This document shows, one piece after another, positions 1 through 9,408 of a stretch of 64,000 nucleotides of DNA. The stretch spans positions 4,393,416 to 4,457,415 of the forward strand of contig NC_081549.1 of the NCBI RefSeq assembly GCF_901000735.1, given 5' to 3'. This DNA is from Corylus avellana. Taxonomy: Eukaryota > Streptophyta > Magnoliopsida > Fagales > Betulaceae. Every line of letters begins with the position of its first letter. Positions within the stretch are counted from its first letter, which is position 1. Position numbers and translations under genes: made by a program. The notes under the pieces are model-generated. The model saw only the letters and a program-made list of their open reading frames with translations, made no database searches and was not told where the DNA came from.

Positions 1-275
1 GAGGCGCCTTTTCTATCTTTGGCGATGTCTGGGCTAGCTCCGACGGCGGCTGAGCTAACGTCGACGAGAACTGAGTCGTCGTCGACGACCCACTTGAGCT
101 CTGACCAGCGAGATGTCTCTCGACTCTCGGGATCCCCGCCAAGCCCAGCTTCAACCCCTTCGCCGGGGAGCTTGCTGGCGACACATGATCTTGCGCGAAA
201 GATTGATTCGCCTTCAACCCAGACTTCGACCCCGCAAGTGATCTCGGCCACCCTATGCACCTGGGGGCGGTAGAA
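1..275. other. GC-rich segment of unknown origin
   Basis: This stretch is far richer in G and C than the AT-rich DNA after it, and it has an 84-codon open frame from 19 on the plus strand. The predicted peptide is Ser/Thr/Pro-rich and I recognise no domain. The right end of a Mutator-like terminal repeat lies near 511, so this may be the cargo of a larger TIR element whose left end is outside the window. It could equally be the edge of a real gene. Confidence 0.3.
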
Positions 276-360
276 CCACCCTTTATTTATTTATTTATTT
301 TTTATTTTTATTCAACTTTTGTTTTTTAAATTTTAATTTTTTTAAAAAATTTTTTTTTGG

Positions 361-511
361 AATATTTTTGTCTTATTGAAAATTTTATATGGGTAATTTT
401 GTTGTTTTTTTTTAAAAAAAAATTGGAGGTACATTGTCATTGTTTTGGTAGTTTGGGGGGTAAATTGTCTTTTGTGTGGTAGTTTGAGGGGGTTAAGAAG
501 ACTTTACCCCC
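361..511. mobile_element. Right end of a Mutator-like TIR element (left end not seen)
   Basis: The terminal motif (gtagtttgagggggtt, then gactttaccc) matches the right ends of the two complete elements at 546-1164 and 1177-1521. No matching left end is visible inside the window, so the element is either truncated or starts upstream of base 1. Assignment rests on similarity to its two neighbours. Confidence 0.55.
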
Positions 512-545
512 CAAAATAATACAAAACAAAGTAACAAATATTTTT

Positions 546-1164
546 GGGTAAAGTCCACATAACCCCCTCAAACTACCACCTAATTGACAATGTCATTCCC
601 AAACTTTCAATTGTGACAATGTCCCCCATAAACTACCAAAACATTGTCAATGTCTCACAAGAATAACCAAAAGATCAAAATGCCCTTATATATTTCTTAA
701 TAAGACAAAAATACCCTTATAAATTAAAAAAAAAATTTAAAAAAACAACAAAATTTAATTTCAAAAGATTTTTTTTTTTTTTTTTAAAAAAAAAATTAGT
801 TTTTAAACGAAATTTTTTAATTTTTTTATAAGAATATATATTTTTTAAAAATAATTATAAAACAAAATAAAAAACGAATTTTTTATAACAAAAAAAATCA
901 AATTTTTTTTAATTCTTTTCTTATAAAAAGGATTTTTTTTTTAATTTTTAATTTTCTACCCTTTTGATTTTTTTTTTTAATTAGTTTTAGGTTTTTTCTA
1001 GAAGTTTTATTATTTTTTGTTTTTATTTTTGTAAGGGTAGTTTCGTCATTGGGGGGAACATTGACAATTTTTAGTAGTTTAAGGGGGACATTGTTACAAT
1101 TGAAAGTTTGGGGGGGACATTGTCAATTGGGTGGTAGTTTGAGGGGGTTATGTGGACTTTTTCC
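546..1164. mobile_element. Non-autonomous Mutator-like element, 619 bp
   Basis: The left end (gggtaaagtccacataaccc) and the inverted right end share about 100 bp of terminal inverted repeat, made of reiterated blocks of the type caaactacca and gacaatgt. It is flanked by a 9-bp direct repeat AATATTTTT (537-545 and 1165-1173). Nine bases is the usual MULE target duplication. The interior is A/T-rich and has no coding potential. Confidence 0.8.
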
Positions 1165-1176
1165 AATATTTTTTTT

Positions 1177-1521
1177 GGGTAAAGTCCACTTAACCCTCTC
1201 AAACTATCACTCTAATAACAATTTACCCCACAAACTATCAATTACGACAATTTATCCCTCAAACTATCAAAACAATGACAACGTACCCCAAATGCTAACA
1301 AAATGACGAAATTACCCCTATAGAATTTATATAAGACGAAAAATCCTTAGAATTTTGAAAAGAAAAAATAAATAAATAAAATTTAGTATTTTTATTTTTA
1401 TTTTAGTAAGAGTAATTTTGTCATTTTTTTTTAAATTGAGGATACATTGTCATTGTTTTAGTAGTTGAGAGGTAGATTATCATTGAAGTAGTAGTTTGAG
1501 GAGATTATATGGACTTTACCC
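1177..1521. mobile_element. Second Mutator-like MITE, 345 bp
   Basis: It has the same terminal motif family as the preceding element: gggtaaagtccacttaaccc on the left and its inverse ending in ggactttaccc. The flanks are 9-bp T-rich repeats (1168-1176 and 1522-1530), consistent with a MULE target duplication but low in complexity. The interior holds AT-rich non-coding DNA. It lies head to tail 12 bp from its relative, so the cluster looks like repeated insertion into AT-rich DNA. Confidence 0.7.
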
Positions 1522-2010
1522 CTTTTTTTTTTTATGGATACAAAAATAACAAAATCTTTTTATCAATATTTAATGCAACCAAATAAATCATTTTACGTCA
1601 TGTTTAATACTTAATTATCTTTTTGGTGTTTTGAAAGTGTTTCTATTCATTTTCTAGACAAGAATCAAATAAGTTTGTGTCTTACTTTGCTTTCAAAAGT
1701 AAAAAATTCAAAAAATTATTTGAGTTAATCATTATAATTTAATTTTAAGATTTAAACACATCCTTCTTTCACCACCTTAATTCGCGTATGTACTCCAAAG
1801 AAACTACTATTAGAGCATAAATAAAATATAATATACGTAAATTTGAATAAAAAATTAGAAAAAAAGACGTATAACTAAAATCCAGTAAATCGTTGACAAC
1901 CCCTTCAACAAGAAAGCACAGAAATTTACCTCAACCAGTCTAGCTCTAGAAAGCACACAAAATCTGAAGCTCTCACCAGGATTGTGTTTCCTTCCACTTC
2001 GGGTAAAACA
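1522..2010. other. AT-rich intergenic DNA
   Basis: I see no gene or clear repeat here. The short open frame on the minus strand (1855-2094) runs into the inverted repeat described next and has no recognisable domain. Confidence 0.5.
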
Positions 2011-2284
2011 AGATAGCACACGGCGTGTATTAAAATAGAGTCGTGATTGGGAGCACGCCTGGCGTGCATCAACAGTGATGCACGCCAGGCACAAAAATTT
2101 TTTTTTTAATTTTTTTTTTTATTATTTTATTATTATTTTATTATTTTAATTTTTTTGAAAAAAAAAAAAAAAAAATTTTTGTGCCTGGCGTGCTCCCAAT
2201 CACGACTCATTAAAATATAATATTAAAAAATTTTTTTTTGCTTCACGGCGTGCTATGCACGCCGCGTACTCCCAATCACGTCTC
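2011..2284. repeat. Nested inverted repeat, MITE-like
   Basis: The motif gagtcgtgattgggagcacg begins at 2037 and recurs inverted at 2181-2208, separated by a hairpin (tgcacgccaggc) and an A/T tract. A third, weaker inverted copy (actcccaatcacgtctc) ends at 2284 and pairs loosely with agcacacggcgtgt near 2013. This looks like a small foldback element, possibly two nested copies. No target duplication was identified. Confidence 0.55.
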
Positions 2285-2399
2285 TTCGACTTCGAGTAAT
2301 GCTACGGAGTAGCGACGCATCATCAGAAAACCATCCTCATCTTGCTGAGCTGGCGTGGTTAACTGAACCACGGTTATGAGCTTAAAAAAAAAAAGGAAA

Positions 2400-3176
2400 A
2401 TTCAAAATCACGCGTGAAGAGTAAAAGCAGGTTAGGGTTTCAAATTTTTTATTTTTTCCCCCAAAACTTTTCCTTCCCCTCCTCCCTCGCTGCTCCCTCC
2501 TCACTCAAGTTCGGCCGCCACCGGCGATTCCCACCGAGTTGAATAAGGTAATATTAGATTTTTATTTATTTGTGATTTAATTTCCCAAATGGATTTGTTT
2601 CGGTATGTTGTTTTGACTTTTGAGTTGGGTTTGGGTCTTGTTATGATGCCTTGTGCTCATTACAGGTTTGTCTGTTTATCTACAATTGGTGGTTTTTTTG
2701 TTTGATTTCGAAAATGGGCAAGAATTTTTGGTTATTTTTTGTTGTTCTTTGGGTGACCGAATATGGGTTTTGTTCTAATTTTGTGATTTCCTTACTATTC
2801 TGACGGAATTTGAATGATGGATTTTTCTGAGGTTGATTTTTTTTTGTTGTTGTGATTTTTGTGATTTTTCAGACTCTGTTTGGTTGGTTTTTGGCGACGA
2901 AGAGGGCATTGGCGTTCGATTCAGAGAGGGGGAGATTTTGTCGATTTGATAAAGCTAAAAATCTAGTGTTTTCGTCGCTGATACGGTAGCCACCATATCT
3001 AGTCCACCGACTTTCCCAATTCCCCAATTCGCTCTCTCTATAGATCAAGCCACGGTAGCCACCACATCTACTCCACCGACTTCCCCAATTCGCTCTCTCT
3101 ATATATATTTCCTATAGATTCTTTTCTTCCCAGATCTCCACTACATCTACACTCAACCGACCTCATCACAATCACC
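2400..3176 (+). promoter_or_regulatory. 5'UTR with intron and probable core promoter of the kelch gene
   Basis: A C/T-rich leader typical of plant 5'UTRs is followed by a good donor (AAG/gtaata, intron from 2548). The matching acceptor (tttttcag, ending at 2872) precedes a second leader exon that reaches the ATG at 3177. The 325-bp intron is T-rich, as plant introns are. Just before the ATG, a block around 2983-3060 (cggtagccaccacatctactccaccgac) is repeated in tandem. Leader introns in plants often raise expression, but that is an inference here. Confidence 0.6.
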
Positions 3177-4397
3177 ATGGCGATGTCAGGTCGTTCGAGG
3201 TCATGTCCGACTCGTATTTCACTTTATGAATCATCAGTTTTTGATCCATCGCCGTTTATTTGTCACCGTCGCCTTCGGAATACACCTTCTCATCCTTATT
3301 ACGACCTAGTTTTCTTTAAGTCTTTCTTCCTCCTTGGGACTATGGAGGATCTTACTAAATGGTACAAGATTAAAGTTTGTGCCGAAAGTTGTGCGAAGGT
3401 CGTGAATGAGATAGAGATCCATCCGTTGTGGAGAGGACAACTTCCACTAAACGCAAGCTATGCAGCATTAGGTTGTGATCTATACTGTTTTGGTGGCGAA
3501 CGTCCTTCTAGTTCTTTTGTGCCTTCATCGGAGGTTTATAAATTAGTCTCTAACTTTCCTATTTCTAATGAGAGCTGGATTCGGATGCCTTCTATGAAAG
3601 CTCCAAGAGTCGGTGCTCGCATTTTGGTACTTGATGGTAAGATATATGTTGTTGGCGGTCATAGATTTTTCTTAGGAAGACAGAATGACAAACAACGTGT
3701 TGGTGTTTCAGCTAGAACATTGGAAGCTCAAGCCTCGCCGGTTGTTGAGGTCTTTGATCCCACCACTGGAGAGTGGAAGGCCTTGCCTCCTCTTCCCATT
3801 CCCCTTCCCTTTGAATCAAAGTATACTTGTGCAGCTCTTGAGAATCCAAACAGGATTCTTCTCATTGCTTCCCTTTCAAGAACTACTGGAGCTTTAGTCT
3901 TCTGTCAATATTACGTGCATCAAGCTTGTTGGAAAATGCTTAACAAGGTACACATTGATTGTCCTCTTGGAAAAAAGCCTCTAACGGCTGCCAACATTCA
4001 GTATTGGCTAACCGTTGATTCTATTCTTGGAAAAAATGCTATAACGGCTGGCAGCACTCTGTATTGGCTAACAGGCGACTCAAAGTTGGTTGCCTACGAT
4101 GAAGTCCAGGACGTGTGGCTTTTAGGGCAACTCAAAGGTCAGGGAATCTCATTTCTTGAATGTGACTCATGTGACGAGCCCCATCCATCTCAAAAGTGTA
4201 GTCTAATCCATTTACAGGGCGAGAGGTTCGCCATGGTGCAATGTGAATCTTGTACTGATGTTGAGGTTCAGTGTGTCATATTTGATGTCTATCGGCAGCC
4301 TTGTAACAAGCGTTTTGGATTGGGAATTTCACTGGTGTCCCTCCATAAATGTAAGACGGAGATAGACTCTTTCGTATCGGATTGCTTTGTACTGTAA
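3177..4397 (+). CDS. Kelch-repeat / galactose-oxidase-type beta-propeller protein
   Basis: This is a single-exon coding region of 406 residues with no internal stop. Kelch blades are visible at residues 96-107 (AALGCDLYCFGGE), 144-161 (VGARILVLDGKIYVVGG) and 187-206 (SPVVEVFDPTTGEWKALPPL), with the diagnostic Gly-Gly pair and the later Tyr/Trp. The start at 3177 has a strong context (accATGGCG). A second in-frame Met at residue 56 also begins a plausible shorter form. I see no F-box, signal peptide or membrane segment. Residues about 262-302 consist of two copies of a 20-residue unit, from a 60-bp tandem duplication at 3961-4080. The stop codon lies inside a consensus splice donor (ACT/gtaagt), so a spliced form could differ in its last few residues. 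The function is unknown; kelch propellers usually bind proteins. Plant relatives are often annotated as F-box/kelch or galactose oxidase superfamily. Confidence 0.8.
   Translation: MAMSGRSRSCPTRISLYESSVFDPSPFICHRRLRNTPSHPYYDLVFFKSFFLLGTMEDLTKWYKIKVCAESCAKVVNEIEIHPLWRGQLPLNASYAALGCDLYCFGGERPSSSFVPSSEVYKLVSNFPISNESWIRMPSMKAPRVGARILVLDGKIYVVGGHRFFLGRQNDKQRVGVSARTLEAQASPVVEVFDPTTGEWKALPPLPIPLPFESKYTCAALENPNRILLIASLSRTTGALVFCQYYVHQACWKMLNKVHIDCPLGKKPLTAANIQYWLTVDSILGKNAITAGSTLYWLTGDSKLVAYDEVQDVWLLGQLKGQGISFLECDSCDEPHPSQKCSLIHLQGERFAMVQCESCTDVEVQCVIFDVYRQPCNKRFGLGISLVSLHKCKTEIDSFVSDCFVL
3961..4080 (+). repeat. 60-bp in-frame tandem duplication inside the kelch gene
   Basis: The unit 3961-4020 recurs at 4021-4080. 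Shared landmarks are ctTGGAAAAAA, ctaACGGCTG and tATTGGCTAAC. The two copies encode 20-residue units ending in YWLTVDS and YWLTGDS. They have diverged at several bases, so the duplication is not recent, but the reading frame is preserved. Confidence 0.85.
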
Positions 4398-4476
4398 GTC
4401 TCTTCTTAGTTCTTGCCTTTTCTCGATATTCTTTTCTTTTTACCAAACACAAACATTTCCTCTCCACCAATTATTG

Positions 4477-5110
4477 TAAAGTTTGAACTTGTTGAACCCA
4501 AAAGGCCTACATGCTTTATGCATAAATTTTGTAGAAATTATTTGTGGACAGGAAATTTTATTTCTCTTCAAGATTCTTAGAATCAAATGTGTGTGGACAT
4601 AAAATTTAGAAATCTACAAAGAGGCTACAATATATCAGAAGTTGACCCAGGACCCTCTGAATGTAGTTCTTGAGCATGATTTACCTCTAGTAGGACATGG
4701 AGTGCTGCCATCTTTTTTATTTTTTCCCCCTTAACCAAGCTATAACCATGCACTAGGGGGATCTTATTTGACGTGCACATAAGAATGACATTGTTGTTAG
4801 TCTTTTGTGTAAGTGCTAATGGGTGTTAAACTTGCAGGGGTAAGTAGATTTCGTGGATAAGTTAAGCAAGGAGGAAGGTATTCCCTATTCTATGCTCTTA
4901 TGCAAGCACTTTATATCATGACATTGTCCTATGCTCTCAAAGGAATATGTTTTCTTTTGATGAGGACCCTAAAATCATTAATACTTTTGTTAATATTTAT
5001 TCAAACTTATTGAGGCACCCATAATTTGATGCGGACCCTGAAATCTTGTATGCACAAAAATATTGATACTTTTGTGATGAATATTTATTTAAACTTACTT
5101 ATTGATCATC
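4477..5110 (+). repeat. Tandem duplication in the kelch gene 3' region, copy 1
   Basis: This segment matches 5695-6345 along most of its length. Shared landmarks are the tgtgtggacataaaatttaga block, gagcatgatttacctcta, a 3' splice acceptor aaacttgcag (ending at 4837 here, 6093 in copy 2) and cctgaaatc..tgta. Because it includes the acceptor, each copy offers an alternative 3'-terminal exon to the donor that overlaps the kelch stop codon. Splicing to 4838 would end the protein Leu-Gly-Lys-stop; splicing to 6094 would end it Leu-Val-Phe-stop. Confidence 0.75.
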
Positions 5111-5531
5111 AAAATAAGCATGTTTGCAAAGAATTTTCTTCATGACATATGTTTAAAAAAAAATAATGGGGGAAAGGCGATAGTTAAAATATAATCGAAA
5201 ACATTGATTCATGGTTTTTGATTGGAATGAGAAATATTATTTATTTATTTACAATATTTCCCTAATGAATTTTATGAACGTCCTTATCTATTTCTATTTT
5301 TTGTTTGTCTATGACATTTTCTTCTTTTCATGAGGAGAAAGTTTCTAAAATTAGAGACTTTTTAGTTAGAGGAAGGACTCTAGATCTCAATTTTATTAAT
5401 TAAGAGATAGGTCAAATCCCTTGTCAATAAAGCATAGCATGTAGTCAGACACTATGTGGAATTTTGGAGGTTTATGTAGCCTTGCAGAAAGTGTGCTTGT
5501 CTAGGTGTGGTTGCTTTTGCTTTCACAAACT

Positions 5532-5649
5532 TTTTTTTTTTTTTTGTTTGACATGTCCACACAAGGGAAAGGAGGGGATTCGAATTAGTGACCTCCGCTT
5601 CATGAGGCGTGGTACACAGCCGATTGAGTTATCCCTTGGGGACAGTTAC
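5532..5649 (-). mobile_element. tRNA-derived SINE (minus strand)
   Basis: Read on the minus strand it starts gtccccaagg and carries an A-box-like segment (ataactcaatcggctg) and a B-box-like segment. It then has ccacttgtg-like sequence, acatgt and a long A tail (the T run at 5532-5545 on plus). The 9-bp direct repeat TCACAAACT flanks it (5523-5531 and 5650-5658). The same family occurs at 25248-25359 and 44409-44513. It sits between the two copies of the 3'-region duplication. Confidence 0.75.
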
Positions 5650-5694
5650 TCACAAACTCTTAAACATATCATTCTTTCCCTAGTTGCCGCATTA

Positions 5695-6345
5695 TGGCAT
5701 TACAAGTTTGAAAGTGTTGCACCCAAGAGACCTACTAGCTTCAATGCGAACAAGCTTGATTTGTAAATTTTGCAGAAATGTTTGTGGACATAAAATGTAG
5801 TTCTCTGCCAGATCCGTAGAATCTACAAGAAATGTGTGTGGACATAAAATTTAGACATCTACAAGATCTTAAGAGTGTGCAAGATACTAAGAGACTACCA
5901 TTTACCAAAAATGTTAGCCTGTGACCCTTTTGAATGTAGTTATTGAGCATGATGTACCTCTAGCAGGACCTGTGTTGCTGCCATCAATTTTTTCCCTTAA
6001 CCATGTTCTAACCATGCACTAGGGGATATGCGCATAAGAATGTCACTGCAGTTAGTCTTTTTGTGTAATTGCTAATGGGTGTTAAACTTGCAGGGTATTT
6101 TGAGAAGTCAAGCAGGGAGGATGGTATTCCCCATTCCATGTTCCTATTTGGCAATTACCTCCCCCAGATCAAACTAGCTTTGTGCCCTGTCGGTTAGTTT
6201 GCAAGCACTTTATATCATATGACATTGTCCAATGCTCTCAAAGTAATATGTTTTATTTTTTTCTTTTGATGAAGACCCTGAAATCATGTATGTACAGAAA
6301 TATTGATTCAATTGAGATGAATATTTTATTTAAGCTTACTTATTG
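5695..6345 (+). repeat. Tandem duplication in the kelch gene 3' region, copy 2
   Basis: This is the partner of 4477-5110, diverged by many substitutions and small indels, with a preserved acceptor at 6092-6093. The copies are separated by about 580 bp that includes the SINE. Confidence 0.75.
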
Positions 6346-6431
6346 AGGCTCCCTGTTCTATAATTCCATTTAGAAAATTATTATCTACAATAAAAGATAT
6401 TATCCTGAATAAATAATTAATGTAAAATCAA

Positions 6432-6641
6432 GGGGAAATTTCAGAAAGTCCCCCTGAACTTCCAGCCAATTTGAAAACCCTCCCCTGAATTTCCAAAACT
6501 CTCATTTAGGCCCCCTGAACTTTGGTTTTCTCTTACTTTGGACCATTTTAACATTAAACTACGTCGTTTTGTATCCTAAAATTAAACACCTACCCAGCCC
6601 AAAAATGACGTAGTTTAATGTTAAAAAGGTCCAAAGTGAAA
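6432..6641. mobile_element. MITE-like inverted repeat cut by the assembly gap
   Basis: The segment ttggaccattttaacattaa near 6538-6560 recurs inverted at 6601-6641 (ttaatgttaaaaaggtccaa). The outer part (aaagtccccctgaactt) should have a partner on the right, but the sequence enters the run of N at 6642. This is the AT-rich type of element with 'ccctgaac' blocks near its termini. The full boundaries cannot be seen. Confidence 0.6.
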
Positions 6642-6741
6642 NNNNNNNNNNNNNNNNNNNNNNNNNNNNNNNNNNNNNNNNNNNNNNNNNNNNNNNNNNN
6701 NNNNNNNNNNNNNNNNNNNNNNNNNNNNNNNNNNNNNNNNN
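6642..6741. other. Assembly gap of 100 N
   Basis: Exactly 100 N, the conventional placeholder for a gap of unknown length. It separates an inverted-repeat element from a hairpin, and such structures commonly break assemblies. Any feature spanning it is unreliable. Confidence 0.98.
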
Positions 6742-7075
6742 TTTTTTTTTTTTGTTCAGGTTCCTCAACAGACAGGTAATCAGGAATGCGGTAGTTTTGT
6801 TCTTTACTTTAGTAAATTGTTCGTGGAAGGCACTCCAGAGGATTTTAGAGTTGAGGATTATCCTTACTTTGTAAGTTTCAGCTGGCTGTCATGTTTATTG
6901 CTTCAGGCGCTTCATACAATAAACATGACAACCAGCGGAAACTTACAAAGTAAGGATAATCCTCAACTCTAAAATCCTTCGGAGCGCCTTCCACGAACAA
7001 TTTGCTAAAGTAAAGAACAAATCTGCCGCATTCCTCATTACTTGTCTGCTGAGGAACCTGAACAAAAAAAAAAAT
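6742..7075. repeat. Large imperfect hairpin made of two copies of one Ulp1 exon
   Basis: The left arm (about 6742-6900) and right arm (about 6917-7075) are inverted copies around a 16-bp loop (6901-6916). Each arm holds an intron end (poly-T then gttcag), a 111-bp exon and the following donor gtaagttt. The arms differ at many scattered positions, so this is an old inverted duplication and not a simple chimeric read. Confidence 0.85.
6760..6870 (+). pseudogene. Ulp1-type SUMO protease, single-exon fragment (plus copy)
   Basis: The exon runs from acceptor gttcag (6758-6759) to donor gtaagt (6871) and encodes 37 open codons. These include the Ulp1 (C48) signature around the catalytic Cys: VPQQTGNQECGSFVLYF. 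Upstream exons on this strand would lie in or beyond the assembly gap. Downstream it meets its mirror copy, so the final exon expected in plant relatives (starting MKK.WFT) is absent. It cannot make a complete protease. Confidence 0.75.
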
Positions 7076-7990
7076 CCACTTTTTCCCAGGATGCAAATAC
7101 AAGTGAAAATACAATAGCACTAAAGTGGAAATGAATCAAGAGCATATATTGTGGTCACCTTAGGCACCAGGAGAGGAATTCGATAGATAAAGTCCTCATT
7201 CTCAGGCCTACCCTCTACTTTATAAATGTCCAACACAAACCTGAACGAAACCAAAAAATCAATAAACTACCATACTGAAACAAGGAGTCTGGGTTTGTTT
7301 AGATGCATACTTTCTTATATCTTGTTCAACCCGCCTTGGATTTGCCATTTGGAGCGAATCCAGCAATAACATGCATGGTGTTCTGGTTTTTTATTACAAG
7401 CTCTCACCAAAGTGGCAGAAGATCAAGAGGCTCCAGTGATGCCTAAAGAAATGGTATTTCAAACAATAAAATCCAATCCAATCTATACGCCAAAGAAACA
7501 AGACAACACAATAAAATCCCATGCATTTGCAATAAAAATAATGCTTAGCGGCCAAGTTAATGGAAAGAACTTACCAGCAAATAATAGGAACCAAAACATA
7601 TTTCTTTGAAAAAATGTGCTTCTTCTTAATCCATGTTAGCACCTTGGCTTTATAGGGTTCGCTCCTATATATACAAGTAAAACCATAAGCAGTCAAGGTA
7701 CGTAAAGGAGGTCCTCTTATCTTCAGAAAAGCTTCCCTATAATTTCCTACACATGTCAAACAATTTTATTAAGAAAACAGGGAAAAACATTGAGACCATC
7801 GTTCCCACACCATATTAATTGAGATTATGACTCACTCAAAGTGACATTCAAAAGCTCCACTATCTAGCTTCTTTTGCTTAGAAATAACATACTTAATGTT
7901 AGTTCTCCTCTTTGATCGCTGACCGCGATCTTCAGCTTCTTGTTCACCCGTCCTTTTGCAAGCAGAGAAGGACACTACAACATTCTCTAA
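6947..7990 (-). pseudogene. Ulp1-type SUMO/ubiquitin-like protease, degenerate multi-exon gene
   Basis: Successive minus-strand exons can be followed. One is at about 7836-7990 (basic, ending ..GAFECHF). The next is 7575-7746 (..KKYVLVPIICW). Next is 7311-7442 (HHWSLLIFCHFGESL, then LLLDSLQMANPRR). The last two are 7159-7240 (FVLDIYKVEGRPENEDF..LLVPK) and 6947-7057 (VPQQTSNEECGRFVLYF). The C48 catalytic His (HW), Asp (LLLD), Gln and Cys (ECG) are all still recognisable. Two consecutive TAA stops (7391-7396, minus strand) interrupt the exon between His and Asp, and the last exon is missing at the hairpin. Active members cleave SUMO precursors or conjugates. A full-length LINE lies just upstream at 8185-14005, possibly in an intron. 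Many plant Ulp1 domains occur inside transposons, but this one keeps a spliced host-gene layout. Confidence 0.75.
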
Positions 7991-8172
7991 AATTTGATTA
8001 CCCAAAAACTGTCAGAGTGATAAAAATGTGGTCAAAATTGTTTTGTTGATAGAAAGCAGCCACTTAAACTTTGTACAATAAACAAGGAGCAGATTTAGCA
8101 ACCCTAAGCTTCAATTTGGTGGAAAGATTACGTTGTGGCTCCTATGTTGCAGTTAAATTAAAGTTCACTTCC

Positions 8173-8184
8173 TCACCTACAATT
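8173..8184. repeat. LINE target-site duplication, left copy
   Basis: TCACCTACAATT, identical to 14006-14017, directly abutting the poly-A end (T run on plus) of the LINE. Confidence 0.85.
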
Positions 8185-8231
8185 TTTTTTTTTGGATAAA
8201 AGCTCGATTCTCATTAATTCAAATAATCAGA

Positions 8232-8934
8232 CAGCCAAAGCAGATTGCTCTGCTGTCAAAATAGCACCAATACATTCTGGCGGTTCCGAAGACCACACCA
8301 TTTTCATGTTTACATTCACTGCTAAGCGGGCCAAGACATGGGCCACCCGATTTGCCTCTCTAGGAATAAAACGCATTCTCCATGATGAAAAATTCTGCAG
8401 AGTTTAGCGAATGTCATTCACCAAGTGACCCCATCCACTCTCGGCTGCCTCCTCCGTCGTTACAGCATCAACCACTTCCTTCGCATCTCCCTCCACTTGC
8501 ACACGAGAGATTCCCATTTCCCGACACAAACTAATGGCCATGTGCGCTGCTAACGCCTCTGCTGCCGTAGGAGTCAAATAGCCTGGTCATGACACACTCT
8601 TAGCGGCATGCATATTGCCAAGGTCATCCCGTACCATTGCCCCTAGGCCCAACCGACCCTCCTTCTGCATAACCGCTGCATCCCAGTTTACAGAATACCA
8701 CCCATGGGGAGGTGCCTGCCATTGAGCATGGCTCCGTATAGCGACAACGGTTCTCTCTGGCTTCGTCCTTTCTCCCACTTCTTGGAACGCCATTGTCGCA
8801 GCTAAAGCTTGCTTAAGTAAGAGAGTAGGATGTACAAAGGAGCCGCCATGGACCACCTCATTACGCCTTAGCCATATTCGCCTAGCTATTCCAACAAATT
8901 GCTGAAACTCATTAGCATCACATCTGTCCATCAT
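8232..8934 (-). pseudogene. LINE RNase H (RVT_3) domain, interrupted
   Basis: An open segment at 8587-8934 contains GWYSVNWDAAV and GLGAMVRDDLGN, the first strand and Asp of an RNase H fold. After a stop near 8587 the same protein continues in decayed form: AAEALAAHMAI, VQVEGDAKEVVDAV and REANRVAHVLARLA. It forms the C-terminus of the LINE polyprotein. At least two in-frame stops make it non-functional. Confidence 0.8.
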
Positions 8935-9060
8935 TCCTTCAACAACTTGTCGAAAGTCAGGTTCAGTAAATACACTCTGTTGGAACTTCAGACACCCACC
9001 GCTCCAAACATCCCTTGCAGAGGGACAATTCCATAGAGCATGATAAACAGTTTCAGGCTT

Positions 9061-9408
9061 TCAGCCAGTGTCACATAAAGGACAAGATGGATCGGTGATC
9101 ACCTTATGCCGATAGAGATTGTCCCTCATTGGAAGGATATCATGGCAAGCCCGCCATAGAATTTTTTTCTCCACACTCGGGCATTGGAGCTGCCACAATT
9201 GCCGCCACACACAACTCAAAGTAGACCTGGAGGATCCCTCCGCCTTCTCTGCATCTTCACGTTCCTTTTGAAGGTGGTATGCACTCTTAACCGAAAACAT
9301 GCCTTTAGCCGTTCCCCTCCATATGAGCTTGTCTTGCTGGCCTGTTTGGCTAAGAGGAATAGTCTGAATTATTGTGCACTCCCCCCGTGAGAAGATCCGT
9401 TCCACCAC
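9061..9408 (-). pseudogene. LINE zinc-binding RT-associated region (zf-RVT)
   Basis: Residues such as LIWRGTAKGMFSVKSAYHL, then VWRQLWQLQCPSVEKKILWRACHDILP and CPLCDTG, are typical of the zf-RVT domain that follows plant L1 reverse transcriptase. Upstream pieces in other frames (9369-9554 with GNGMDVRIWEDRWLP-like sequence, 9594-9905 with MNKFYWG) are continuations separated by frameshifts or stops. Confidence 0.8.

Noticed and set aside
5532..5649. True tRNA gene
   Set aside because: A/B boxes are present, but there is no cloverleaf; A tail, target duplication and repeated copies show a SINE.
6559..6768. Open frame running through the N gap
   Set aside because: The frame exists only because unknown bases were read through; it has no evidence of its own.
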